Positions 41,240 through 53,519 of a stretch of DNA of 64,000 nt are shown here, piece by piece (the first letter of the stretch is position 1; each line of letters begins with the position of its first letter). Source of the DNA: Acanthaster planci (taxonomy: Eukaryota > Echinodermata > Asteroidea > Valvatida > Acanthasteridae); assembly GCF_001949145.1 (NCBI RefSeq), contig NW_019091362.1:3920519-3984518 (forward strand). Direction: 5' to 3'. The translations under genes and the position numbers were made by a program. The notes beneath the pieces are model-generated. The model had not been told where the DNA came from. It saw only the letters and a program-made list of their open reading frames with translations, and made no database searches.

Positions 41240-41815
41240 AACCCTAACTCACCTCAATCCTCCAAAATCTTTCAGGTGGATTTGGAGGATTGAGGATGAA
41301 TGGTGATTGAAGCATGGAGGATTTTGGAGGATTGAGGATGAATGCTGATTTAAAAGCTGAAGGATTTTGGAGGATTGAGATGAATGGTGAATGGAATACT
41401 AAAAATTGGTCACATAGTGCTGCATATGGTCACGCATTATACTGTTTACAATATACAGGTACCAAAGGACAGTGTGTTCCATATTGTTCACTGCTGCTGG
41501 TCATAAATTACAAAATCATCTACTGCAGTGTGTTAAAACAAAGGCACCTGCCGGCTTTGTTTATCACAAAAGTAAAGCCATTAGCCAACTCTGCAAAACA
41601 AACAGCTTCAGCCCAGCACCCTACCTGATGTGCCCAACCCCCCCCCAAAAAAGAAAAAAGCCAAAGTAGGGCCATGGAGGATTTTGGAGGATTAAAGATT
41701 CAGGTACCTTTCATTTTGTACATACATGTAAGCCCAGAAACTGGAGGATTTTGGAGGATTGAGGGTGAATGCAGTTTTTGAAGCTGGGTAATTGGAGAAT
41801 ATTGGAGGATTGAGG
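41240..41815. repeat. Dispersed GGAGGATTTTGGAGGATTGAGG repeats
   Basis: At least five direct copies of GGATTTTGGAGGATTGAG occur (about 41282, 41325, 41369, 41683, 41750, with a weaker one at 41795). One inverted copy (TCAATCCTCCAAAATC) lies at the left edge near 41255. The first three are about 42 bp apart. The middle 300 bases (41400-41660) are unrelated DNA, so the array looks split by an insertion. Confidence 0.8.
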
Positions 41816-41923
41816 ATGCACACCAGTAAAAAGGCCCTTGTGGGTCGGGTTTAATGGCCTCTGGCTAGCGCCCCCCCGAACAGAGATATTGACAAATGGG
41901 AAAAGCAACCAAACACAACATAG

Positions 41924-41994
41924 GGCTGGATAGCTCAGTTGGTAGAGCACCGGTATTGTATTCCGGAGGTCGCAGGTTCAATCCCGCTCCAGTC
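41924..41994 (+). repeat. tRNA-derived SINE-like unit or tRNA pseudogene
   Basis: A 71-base tRNA-like sequence with a fully paired 7-bp acceptor stem (GGCTGGA/TCCAGTC), a good A box (TAGCTCAGTTGG) and B box (GGTTCAATCCC). The anticodon loop would read UGU (threonine). One pair in the anticodon stem is mismatched, and the T stem is broken or its loop is one base short, so a working tRNA is unlikely. The flank AATTTCTTTGTTCATC continues past the tRNA part, as in the body of a tRNA-type SINE. It sits just right of the GGAGGATT repeat block. Confidence 0.6.
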
Positions 41995-43524
41995 AATTTC
42001 TTTGTTCATCTTTATAATCAAAAAAAGGCGATAAACAACACTCACAATCTCGACTCCAATTGCTGATTAATCACTTGCAGAAGGGACACCTTCATAAACT
42101 GACATTAATATTCTGTATGCACTTACACATTGCAATTACCAGTTGGGTCTAATTTCAGTCTGCTTTTCAAGTATTATGCACAGGAAAAACTGTAAATTAT
42201 ACCTTTGCATGGTACAGATTACACACATCAGTTCAGAAAATGTGAACATTGTACAAACTGATTTTTACAGTATGTCACGTTAAGCAATGATGACACACAT
42301 GATATCATATTACATTTTTATTTGAAGGTAAAAAACTCTTTTGAAAATAGATTCATTATTTGATACATACTGTATCACAGTGTATTTCCTGACACTATAT
42401 GTATATGTACATGTACACGTACATGAACACGTATTTAGCCGTTGAAATCATAAATGACAGCCAAATTTTGGTTGGCTTTATAAGTTTGATATCAGCACGA
42501 GCCATTTCAATGAGTAATTAATTAATCACGTAAAAACAAGGCTCAAAATGCAGGGGCCAAGATGCTTACACGTGCATGATTAACATGTGTACTGAGGTAT
42601 GCCAATGTATCGTGCTCCAAATGAGAAAAAAAATTTGAAATGGATAGTTATTAGTGACTATAAAGGGCAAAGTACAATTTTAATAACAAAGTGGACCTGC
42701 ACTAATACAGTAGTTAAAATGAAGGTTTCCCTTGCTGGGGAAAAATTCAATTTTGCACATTACTATGTACCATCGGTGTGTTAATAAATCCCGCACCCCT
42801 GTTTTTTTTATTCAGTTAATTATTCAAAGCACAAGGAAAAAGCTACTTGTCGATCAGACTATATAGAAGAAGAAAAAGAAACTGAACGCAAACAAACTTC
42901 AAGCGCAGTTACATGTACATGTACTGGTAGGCATAATTTAACCACCAGGGTAGCATTGATGTAATGGGTTTTAATTGTATCTCACAGTGGTTCACATGAA
43001 CCCTGAAAGAGTCCAATTATTTTGAACCATCTCACGTTGGGGGCGGGGGGTTATGGATTCTTCCCCCTTCCCAAGAACTCGGCTTTCCTCTGCCTGATTT
43101 TTTTTTATTTGGCATGCATGTAAAGATACACCTCATCAGTACATATGTAAAATTTCAACTCAATCTCATGTACGGTCTTGTTATTACAGTCATTTGAAGT
43201 TCAACACCAAAAACATGCCAGCCCACGTGCATTAAGCACCGCAATGGAAAAGTCTGTTTGATTGACCTGTCTCAGACAAATGGCCGCCGCGTGGGAATGA
43301 TAAGTTTGATATCACAAAAGTGGTGTCAAAATGACTGTAAAGACTTAACGGTACTGGAAAACTCTTGAAGGCTTAACACATGAAAAAAACTTTGTGGTGA
43401 AATTGCAAAAAAAGTTGAGGGGACAGATTCCAACCCCCCCCAATACTTGAAGGGTTCCATGTATATCCAACATAATACTCCAAAATTTCTTACACTAAAA
43501 ACTTCATAAATATCAGAATCACTG

Positions 43525-43700
43525 GTGCGTATCGTAAGTCCGAAGCCTCAAAAGTCTGGATGCGTCGGCATAATGAGGCGTCGGATTTATGAGCAATTTT
43601 TTTTTCAGCCTCATAGTTCCGAAGCCTCAAAGGTCTGACACCTCATAAATCCAACGTCGGACCAATGAGGTGTCGGACTTACTAGATGCTTCAGTGCGAT
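43525..43700. repeat. GAGGCGTCGGA minisatellite, mixed orientation
   Basis: Copies of the same 16-bp unit as at 44035-44290 (GGACTTATGAGGCGTC type) occur in both directions, including GGATTTATGAG facing CTCATAAATCC around a T run. This could form a foldback. Confidence 0.75.
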
Positions 43701-44034
43701 TGACTGTAAAACATGGAGGAGTGCGGGCTCATGCGATGCATCGCCTGTGAGCAAGATTCAACTTTGCTCCCAACTCGTGTCCACGGTACTGACCCTGTTA
43801 AGGAAAACTAAATCAAGCAGACTACCTGCACAGTTCGTACACTGGTCCAGTATTTGTTTAATCCAAAATACCACTACGTGTAAGAATGATGTATGATACT
43901 TCGCTAAATATAAAAAGCATTTTTTTGACTGTAATACTTTGAAATTTTAAAAATGTTTGTATGTGTCACAAATAGACACCATACTTCCACCGGGAACCAG
44001 TCTTGTTCCTAGCACCGTCTTCATACCCTCATAA

Positions 44035-44290
44035 AGAGCGTCAAATCAAATGTTGGACTTCCGAGGCGTCAGATTTTTTAGGCGTTGGATCTATGCCATA
44101 GGCCAAAAAAACCATTGGAACTTTTAAATGTATTTGTTGGACTTACGAGGCGTCGGACCTATGAGGTGTCAGACTTAGGAGGCGTCGGTCTTATGAGGCG
44201 TCGAACCTATGAGGCATCAGACTTATGGACTTTTTAAACACTTTGTTTGGACTTATGAGGCGTCGGAATTATGAGGCGTTGGACTTGCAA
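44035..44290. repeat. 16-bp minisatellite GGACTTATGAGGCGTC
   Basis: Five consecutive 16-bp copies run from about 44141 to 44220 in direct orientation, with spaced copies on both sides. Units keep two CpG sites in otherwise CpG-poor DNA. With the block at 43525-43700 it brackets about 330 bp of unrelated sequence. Confidence 0.8.
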
Positions 44291-45159
44291 GCTAACCACG
44301 GAATCACAAAACTAGGTCTGTGCCGGGTACCCACTCATCGATATCAAGCCCGGTTCCATTTTTTGGGATGGGTACCCGTTGAAAAATTCCACGTATAAGA
44401 TGTACTTAATAGTGATGGGCAGAATTGCTGGAAAATCATCATGCTGCTGAAAAACCTGGTACCAGGGTCATCACTGGTTCAGTGATCCACGGAGCTACTT
44501 CTGTTACAAATTAAAGGCAACACCTTGTTGAATTAAAAGTTGAGGGCAACTCCCTTTAACGTTTAGAGCAAGGTGCTGCTCTTTGTACGGAAAAGGAGCC
44601 CTGTTTTGGGGCACATGGTCCACCGGGATTGTGCACAATGCCATTTGCTAAGTGTTCTTTATATTCTAAGGCTACCCAGGTACCAGGTATTGACATAAAA
44701 TGGGTTCCCAGTTCAAAAAATACCCATAAATGCCCACCCCTACACAAGACAGAATTCCAATTCAGCAGATACTAAAAGAATATTTATAACGCTGAGTGAA
44801 GTTAGAGGGGATGCTGTTCCACTATTGCGACCACAAACTGAAAACGCTTACGGGTCGATATGCTACAAACATTTTTTTTCACTACAGGTGAAGTCTTCCA
44901 CCAAACACTGCAGTCTTACTCAGCATCACACAGTCTCAATAAAATGCACAACCATGAATTGTGTCAAACACAATGCAAAAGAAAGCTTGTATCAATTCAC
45001 CTTTCAACTGGAGGCCAGTGCAACTGCTCAAACAAAACTGGAATAATAATATTGTCAAATTTGTTGGACAATTAACAAGTCCAAACAGCCCGATACTTTA
45101 TTGTCCACCACATAATACGGAGACCTATTGTGATTCTGCAGTTTTGGTGTAAAGCACTT

Positions 45160-45300
45160 GGCAGGTCTTGAGTAATGCAGCCCTGTGGGCAAGAGTGATT
45201 GTGCAGATTATCAACATTCTGGGATGTTCTGACCAGCCTTTCAGCTTTGATGGAGTGACTTAATGCATGGCCCCAGCTATTGACAGCCCAAACTACCCCT
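45160..45300. promoter_or_regulatory. Candidate regulatory element
   Basis: Complex sequence with TGATTGTGCAGATTATCAAC and AGCTATTGACAGCCC (TGACAG, a TALE-homeodomain-like core) and no repeats. Weak support. Confidence 0.18.
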
Positions 45301-48300
45301 TATGATGGATGATAAGGCTTAAGTGGCTTTATTATTATGGTGAAACTAAAAGAATTAGCAATAGCTTGGGGATAAATTAAAGAGAGTGATTCGTCCAGCA
45401 TGCATGCAATTACGGCAGCCGACCTCGAAAACACACTAAATGCATTAACAGTAACACTGTAAAGTTTGTCCCTTCCTGCAATGCACCAGGTAAAAGTCAT
45501 GGTCACAGACTGGAAGTGGCAATGATTTTGGCAGGGCAGAAAATCTCAGCTGCTCAAGGCAAATTCTAGTGGTGAAATCGTCAATTTTTCCCCTAAAAAT
45601 TAGAAAACAAAACCGTGCCGCGCCCTGGCATAAAAAGAACTGTGCCAATTTTGGCTTGAGTTTGACAGGGCCCTTCCAATAAAATGGAAGCCTTAGTTTT
45701 AAGTGTACATGTACCAGTGCATTATGCAGTCACTGGACCATGCATAGAGCTTTCAGTGAAAAACTCGCTGTGTCATGCTTTAACACCGATCCACCAGACC
45801 TTCTGGCTACAATTCAATCTCTCCTTCCCACCCAATTCCATTTTTCTGTAATGACGCAAAGAACTCCGGGAATTCCGAGAAATGGAGCCATGATAATGCA
45901 GAATTCACAGACATGTGAGTAATCCCTACCCCCCCCACTCCGAATCTGTTGCCCGATGTCAATTTAATGCTGACTGAGCATTCTTTTAATGTGTACGTCA
46001 AGCAGGCGAGCCAATGTTTTTTTAATTAATGTTATGATCACATCTCTGTGTGTAGCTGGTCAGGACAAGTTTTCAAACAACTTTTCATACAATGATGAGA
46101 TTCTTTACCAGAATGCATCAAATATTGAAACATTGTGGGGGTCCCCCCCCAAAAAAACACACATGATCCGGGGTAGAAATGGAGACCTCCCTAATACTGA
46201 TGAGGTCTGAAAATTAATGACATCGTCAGCAATGAGGTCCTCAGGGCTACCGGAAAGTCGTTTCACACAGGAAATGAATGCGTTGAGAAGGATGAACTCA
46301 AAAAGAGGCAATGCTGCACGTACAGGCCATGTGGATGAAGGCAGCAACACCAGCTTGGCAATACGCCATGTATTTGTGGCGGCAGTGCGTAAATTTTAAT
46401 TCCAGCCTTCAAATGACAGTGGGCAGGGACGGTCAATTCCAGCTTCCAGCTCCGGTTCCTTGACTTTGTTTCCAGGAAATATACAAAGCAATAATAATTC
46501 AATTGACTGGCATGCAGAAGGTACAGCTGGACAAGCACCTGCTCGTATATGCACATGTACCATACATGAACAGGAGTATGTACACATGTATACTGTGATT
46601 ACTGTACGATCTGGATAGCCTTGGGAAACTATGAATCCTTTTGTCTGAAACTTGGAAGCAAGCACATGTGTGATATTTTTTATATCATAAATGGCACACC
46701 CACAGGCTTCAGTCTTGAGATGCATAAGCCCATATAGGATTTTTTGCTCTGAGTAAAAGGAGTGATTAATTAGACCTGCATAATGCAAAGCACGAGTAGG
46801 TTTTTCAAACTTGAATGCAACCGTTGTTCGTCAAGAGCTTTTTGGGGGAGGGTTAATTCCAGTCCTAGCCCCTACCCTAACGACAAATCCTGGGTGCACC
46901 ACATGTATATGTATATAATATAGACGACACAGAATAAAAATACCGTACCATTTGACCCCAAAGAAGAAAACTGACAACTTATGAATACACATTCAACAAT
47001 GTTTATGCATGTACTGTAATTACAGTTTTCCCCCAAGTAGAACCTGTTCCAATGACAGCTGAAAAGCTAATATTTAAATGACAGGCACCTGTTCAAAATG
47101 GCAACCAAAATGTGGAGAAACAAGAATTGATACCAGATTTCCCCGGGGAGTGAAATTACTGCTAATGCATGCACTGGCAGAAGTCCTGGTCTGGGTCCAT
47201 TATTTTATTATTTCTAATGGATTCGACCATTTGAAATGAAGCACTTTTCAATGTATGCAACCTACATTATGTATGGTAGACAGTATGTGTTACAATATTC
47301 CTTTTGTCTTTACTAGAGAGGATCATTTAGATTGTTTAACATGTGCTGTACATTTCGTCCTTTTTTTTAATCCATTCCTGTACAATTTCTTGTGAACTTT
47401 TGGACATGCTACATTTCTCATCAAAATCATGTCAATGAAGGCAACTCAGGTATTAAAATTCACATCTGTTCAACACAAAAACTCCATTTATAAGCAGTCA
47501 TGAACTAATTGTCACGTTGGTTGCTATCAGTGCATAAACGTACATGTTCATTATATACATGTACACGTATCATATTCAAACCGTTAATTAATACAGAGTA
47601 TATGTACCAGTTCCTTCCCAACAAGCTTGGGGCAATTAAGTTTGGGCACCACTACATGTATAGTTCGACCAGTACCCGGTGTTTTTAACAATGCGCAAAC
47701 ATGTGCAATTCAGTTACACTCAAACGACCCTAGGTGGCCTATTTTTGGGGGGGAAAATCTCATCATTGCTGACATTTCACCGTTGGCTGTGATTCTTGCT
47801 ACGTTCAATGTGCCGTACCTGTAATTGATATCTCAATTATTTCCACATGAAAGGATCCCTCAGTAATAATAAATGAAATGAGTTATTGATAACCACCGGA
47901 GAGACCAGGCAAGGGCCTGGTCCCAAATGGTTGACTAGACAGTCCAAACCCTCCATCGTTTGAGCGGTGTACACACATGTACATGTAGGTCAATCAAACT
48001 TGCCCTTGGTGGCTGTGGCATCCACACAAGTAAGCTAGAGGTGATGGGTTCAGGTCTCATCCAAGCAACTACATGTATATTCCTCACAAGCTCTCAGAAA
48101 GCACTGAAGGCATTATACTTAACCAAATTCCATGGACAGCACTTGTATGATGCTGCAGTTTAACATTTCTGGATGCTAGATCTGAAGTTGAAATTTGTCT
48201 ATCTTGAACCTGTCAGGGCACCTACATTGTACATGTAGCAGTGAATACAGTACCTGAACATCTACAAGCAATCCTACAGGTCCCTGCTAACCCTGAAAAC

Positions 48301-49290
48301 CAGCGCAGCATGTATATGGGCAATGTACCCGGTATGTGGAAGTCAGCAAATGGTACACGTAACGTGGGGGGTTAACCATAATTCCTGACAGTTTGTTGAG
48401 GTGTCTATTTAACTTCTTTGATAAGCAGGAAATGAACATATACCAGTACATGTACGGTACGTGTGCCAGAGTATCATAATAAGTGACAGTCAGTAATGAC
48501 TGAGACCAAACAAGTCAGGCCGGTACTGGTAGGTGTGGTGTCAGACTTCTGTGGTTATAAAACACACTTATGAGTATAAATATGCTAAAGTTGTACAGTA
48601 CGCTACTGTTTTGTGATGGAAGAAATGCAGCTCTAGTTTGACAAACATCTTGATGTAGAAAGGGCTTGATTTCATGTGGTTGATTTCGACCTTAGGGCTT
48701 TCCACTCCTATTGCATATGTATGCCTCTGAAACTAAACTTGATTTGACTGAACTTTTATTCCAGAAAAAAACAATATATTCTGAAGTATCGTATACATGT
48801 ACATGTGCCGGTACAGTACAGTATCACCTCCAGTCAACAGTTAGAAGAAAAGGGGGAAAAATTGATTTTGGAACCAACGCATATATTCTCAATTAATTCT
48901 GTCCACTCTGACCCCCAAAAGGGAAACACACCAACTGACAGCACTGCAACTTACTGCTAAGCATGTCACAAGCAAGGAAAAAAATGAAGGCATCTGAAGC
49001 CATCATGTCTAATCCTTATAATTACATTGTCATCACAGAGGTCATTTACTCTCCAAAGCCTGTCCATTTGTCATCAAAAATCCATACTCGCAGACTTCTT
49101 TTAATTCTTCCACCCCAATTACTTGACAGTGCTGGTGATACAAGCTTCTTGTTTTGGAAGGTGTCAGCAAAACCACTATCAAAATATTGCACCACATGGA
49201 GCACAAATGCCAAACTTGCATCATTTTCACCATTGAAAGTGTTATTATAACATGATTTATAAGACTGTTCTTCATTATCATGTGTTTTAT

Positions 49291-49320
49291 ACGTACCGGT
49301 GCATGTACAGTACCGGTATG
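49291..49320. repeat. ACCGGT-ACATGT palindrome cluster
   Basis: GTACCGGTGCATGTAC followed by AGTACCGGTATG, so two ACCGGT palindromes bracket one GCATGTAC. Similar mixed words occur at about 35350-35380 and 49613. Confidence 0.75.
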
Positions 49321-52049
49321 TGCCTGTATGTTTTCTTTTATGGAGTCCACATTCGTGTATTATCAGCAGGTTTCTTAACATTTTGGGTAAATGTCACAGT
49401 AAAATGCTTTTCTGTTATTCACAGAAGCTTCGCATTTTGCAGTAAAACTCCATTTACACGTACGTGTATGGTATCCCAGGCCCACAGTCCTTCATATACC
49501 GGTAGTACAATGGATGTGTACACGGCACCTACAATGTATCAAAAATGTACTGCCTCTCAAAATTAAATTATAAGGAATACCAAGTTCATCAGTTGTAGAA
49601 GACACATACCGGTGCATGTATTTTCGCTACATGTATGTAAGTTAAGAGAGGAAGTCTGGTCCCTTGAACTTGAAAAGAATAAGGAAATACATGCATACAT
49701 GTATGTAAAGTATACACAGCTTGTCCCCAGAGGGTTAATTAAACAATTGACCTGTCATTGGGCAGAGGAGGCTGTGACCTGCCTCTCCGAGTTCCAGGCC
49801 CCAACATCCTCTAAAAACTATTATGATGACTCCATGGACTAGGTCCCTCTTCCCTCCCCCCCCAAAAAAAAAAACTTTACCCTCTAACTCTGAAAGCCGA
49901 TAAATTCAAATTTCCACAGAGGGTATCCAGTATTTGCTTGCTTCAAATAGCGAGGCAGTACATGAATGTACTGTAACCCAAGGGTGCACAGTATACCGGT
50001 ACATGTGCAATGATCTTGAAAACAATTCTGTGCTTTGCCTCGTAGACTCATCCCCTCCTGCCGACATCTGGGATGACTTGCCGATACCGTGCCTGACAAA
50101 GCAGATGTGGTATATGAAGTAGAACCACTGGTACCTGAGGATACTCTTCCCATGATTCAATGCTCCTTGCGCAGCAACCTGCAGGTTTTGAATGCATGTT
50201 GCAGGTGTCTCACATGAACTGATAGCTACCCGTACAATGTACACGTACCAATTTTTTAATGTATTAAATTTCTCAGATACCCTGGCGCAGGTAATCCTCA
50301 CTACAACTTTATACTCAACACCATACAGTTTTGCCTATAGGCCAGACGTACTTTCACAATTCCTTGAAACTTGTCTCAAAGTGCTGCAGACACAATACCA
50401 TTATTACCCCCTCTCCCCAGGGGATGAGATCGGTCTCAAGGGTCTTGCGGGGGAGCCCTTGCTCGAGGAACGTAAGCATCAAGGCATCCGTTTGGTTCAA
50501 ACCCACATGAATGCATATTCCGTTCAATGGGAGTCAAACATAAGAACCAATGGGCCACAGGACTTGTACTTCACTACGACACTCTGGTAATTATGGAACA
50601 TATCTGTTGCAAGTAATTCAGGGTCTCAACTACTGCACATACATGTACATTGTAAGTTGGAAGGTGCGATGTGGTTTCAGACAGCAACTATGCTTTGATT
50701 AGATGCCTCTAAGAGAACACAAAAAAGTTGGTTTTCCTCAAATCCAAACATTTACATGTATGTGATTGTTAGGCTTTTAGTTTAGAGAAAAGAAAGGCAA
50801 GCCAGTGCAGATCATCACGTAATACTGTGCTGAACATTGCAAAGCCCATCAATTAAACAGCAAATTGTCTGAAACAACAAAAAATAGCAACAGTTACCAG
50901 AAACACAAACACATGTATGTATACAAGTTCACGGAACAAAAAACGAAAAGAATCCTTTGTTTTTCAAGTACAATCATGGATAAATTCCAATAACTCTTTA
51001 TTCTTTCTTCTGGACTTACCGTATAAACATATGCATGTATACAACTTTAGGAACACTAGAAACACACGAACAGTGCATAAAGCTTCTCAGCAGTGAATAG
51101 CTGCCACTTCATCATACACTGTATATATTTGTTTACGAGACGCCATCAGCTCACTCCACTGAATAATTGTATATTTGCCTATTATCCCGCATATGCATTC
51201 TTGTGGCAATATCTATTTCCTTCAGTCTCTATATTTGGAACACCACTGACTGGGCGGTGCTGTTTGTGGATCATTCACGAGTATTGAACAAAAGAGTCCT
51301 TTGCCGCTGGCACTGTAAAATGCTCTTGTAGAATGTGCATTGACAGGTGTACTACTTAGCTTTCTCTCCTAGCACCCTGGTACATTGTACATGCAATACT
51401 AGCCAGATATCACTTACTTGTCAATCTTATCATCAATAAATGATGTGTATTCTCTCAGGCTGCTTTGATATTTAGTTAGCATCTTGCCCTTCTGTGTTCT
51501 ATGTACATTTTATGTTTTATTTTCTGTTCTTCTTTACTGGATACTTAGATGAGGTGAAATACGTGTAGAGGTGTCAACACCCAAAGGGAAAATTATTACC
51601 ATAATCTGTGGTACCCATTTTGGCAACATTCAATTTTGCAGAATCCTGATTTTGAAAAAAAGGATCACGGGAGCAAATCTTTTTTATCACAGGAATCTCC
51701 CGCAAATTGCCCTGTGCAGTGAAATTTCCTGTATATAGTACACTGTTTTGCTGTACCTTGGATCAACTCTTTGCAGTTCAACACATCGATTTGGCAAGTG
51801 CATCCCTGAAGAGAGGAGGTGCCTTGATGTGTGAGCATGTAACAAAACATGAAAACTTGAGTTGGATACCATGCATTTTCAGGTATCGACAATCTGGGTA
51901 AGCATCACAGTCACGGGGGGGGCACTTACGCCTCCACGGAGAAATTGAACAAAATAAAAAGGGAAACATCTAGGAAAAAAGCAAAAGAAATTTTAATATA
52001 GGGATGAAAGGGGATGAAAATCAAGAATGAACTTGAAAAACCTCCACTT

Positions 52050-52190
52050 TTTTTTTTTTTTTTAGCTGAGTGCTCCCCCCAAAACCTCCCCCCTTGGAAA
52101 TCCTCCCCCCCCAAAAAAATCCTTCCTTCCACCTGGAAATCCCACCCTGGCAAAAAGTAGTTCTCCCCCCCCCCCCGAAAAATTCTGGGG
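52050..52190. repeat. Low-complexity T and C runs
   Basis: A T run of about 18 is followed by alternating C runs and GGAAATCC(T/C) motifs repeated three times. Homopolymer lengths here are likely to contain sequencing errors. Confidence 0.85.
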
Positions 52191-53079
52191 CACACTCAAG
52201 AGATGGGCAAAGGATAGAACAAAGCCTAAAATGCTAGAAGTGTTCAGCCTTTATCAGCATTCTAACGGAGTCACATTGGACACAAGTTTCAATGTGAAAA
52301 AAATGTCCCGCAATGTCAACAGTAGCAGAATGTGCATGGTTCCAGGTTTATCGTAACCATGGTAACAGCATTGGGGACTCACAACCAGCATTCACCAGCT
52401 TTTCAGAAAGCAAAGCAGTTGAAGTTTACAGTAAGGACGGGGGGGGGAGGAGGCAGGCTTGTAACACTGAACTACACGAATGTATTGTGTGCATTAAACA
52501 TGCATACTACATACTTCACTGTTTACTGCACTGCGTGCATCCATGACCTAAAACTGTTACGCACGTGCCTGGTAACACTAACAAACCGGTATCAGTATTT
52601 TGGGTAAACGTAGCAATTCAGTTTACATAACACTTGGAGATTTATATTTCTCTACAGGGTAACTGACATAGTCATGAATATCTGACTACTTTTCCATAAT
52701 ACAAAACCGTAATACATGTACAGGAATTGTTCCTTTTAAAGCTTCTGTTTTGCAGCTAGGGGTACATATTAAAGACAATCCCATTAAACATGGGAAAATG
52801 AAATTGAGAAAAATTTGTTTTTAGGTCATTCTTTATAACTTGGTGTTTATAAAACTCAAGAAACTTGGTGGCAGAATATGGAATTTATTTGAAAAACTAT
52901 TGGTGCTAATGGAAAACTCCGAAAACAAGAAGGCCTATATATATCTACATACATACATGTAGAACTCCTCACATACATGACACAGGTAGTCCAACCCCCC
53001 CCTCCTGCCCTCTACCTAATGCCCAAGAAGAAACTCATTCCCATGTTCAGTTTTCCGTTTCTTTCATGCTGCTACTCAC

Positions 53080-53519
53080 CTGTATGATGTCTGCTTCTTT
53101 ATTGTGAAGTGCGCAAAACGGTCCAGGCCATGTGATGTCGGTGAGTGTTCACCGCCGGGCTTCACGCTCGAAACGCCGGCGCAGCGGGCCGGAAGAGACG
53201 CGCTGCCGCTCAACCTCAGAGCCTCCACGGAGTCAGCACTGGTCAGGCTGGTCGCGTCCTCCAAGTCCTCCTCATCCTCCTCCATCAAAGGCGAGTCAAG
53301 GGTGTCCTGCCGAGACAGGTGAAGCTTCCTCTCCAGTTGCCCGCACAACGGTGGCATCCCGGGGCACGTGAGAAATTTGGGGGAATCACCGTCAGCATCA
53401 GAGTCCGTCTCGTTTGCGTTTTCGGGGATGGTCGGACACATGGGAATGGCATTGTTGTTATTTGTAGCGGCCTGAGGCTGGCCAAGCAAACTTTCTTCGC
53501 TGGATGGACTCGTTGCCAT
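53080..53519 (-). CDS. First coding exon of an unrecognised gene, acidic serine-rich N-terminus
   Basis: The exon opens with ATG at 53519-53517 in a good context (G at -3, G at +4; the protein starts MATSPSSEESLLGQPQ). It runs 146 codons plus two bases to a perfect donor, CAG|GTGAGT, at 53080/53079, so the next exon begins in phase 2. The protein has an Asn run near residue 20, an acidic block (EEDEEDLED) near residues 85-93, many Ser/Thr-Pro and RxxS/T-type sites, and no signal peptide or membrane segment. It looks intrinsically disordered, like the N-terminus of a signalling, scaffold or transcription protein. I do not recognise the family. A TTG eight codons upstream is in frame but is not a plausible start. 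CpG is frequent, unlike the DNA to its left. Later exons must lie at lower coordinates; none was identified with confidence, so the first intron is probably tens of kilobases long. Confidence 0.75.

Larger units (their letters stand above)
38640..43524. other. Gene-free stretch, presumed intron
   Basis: G runs interrupted by a T run at 39071-39126, ACATGT arrays, a tandem GTGTCGGACGTACA pair at 40210-40240, the GGAGGATT block and the SINE-like unit. Chance open frames only. Confidence 0.55.
44291..53075. other. Gene-free stretch adjoining the first coding exon, presumed first intron
   Basis: Frequent ACATGT and ACCGGT words (47540-47570, 48440-48460, 49290-49630), a G/C run pair at 46137-46150, C runs near 52985 and low-complexity DNA at 52050-52190. 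49990-50220 is more CpG-rich and has overlapping open frames on both strands, but no clear exon. Confidence 0.55.

Noticed and set aside
41924-41994. Functional tRNA-Thr(UGU)
   Set aside because: T stem broken or T loop short, one anticodon-stem mismatch, 71 bases long, and SINE-like sequence follows.
44860-45046. Plus-strand exon after a strong acceptor (TTTTTTTTCACTACAG)
   Set aside because: No donor, no recognisable protein, and no other plus-strand gene evidence nearby.
49884-50590. Overlapping frames of 89-132 codons on both strands, slightly CpG-rich
   Set aside because: Frames conflict, no consistent splice borders, and lengths fall in the chance range.
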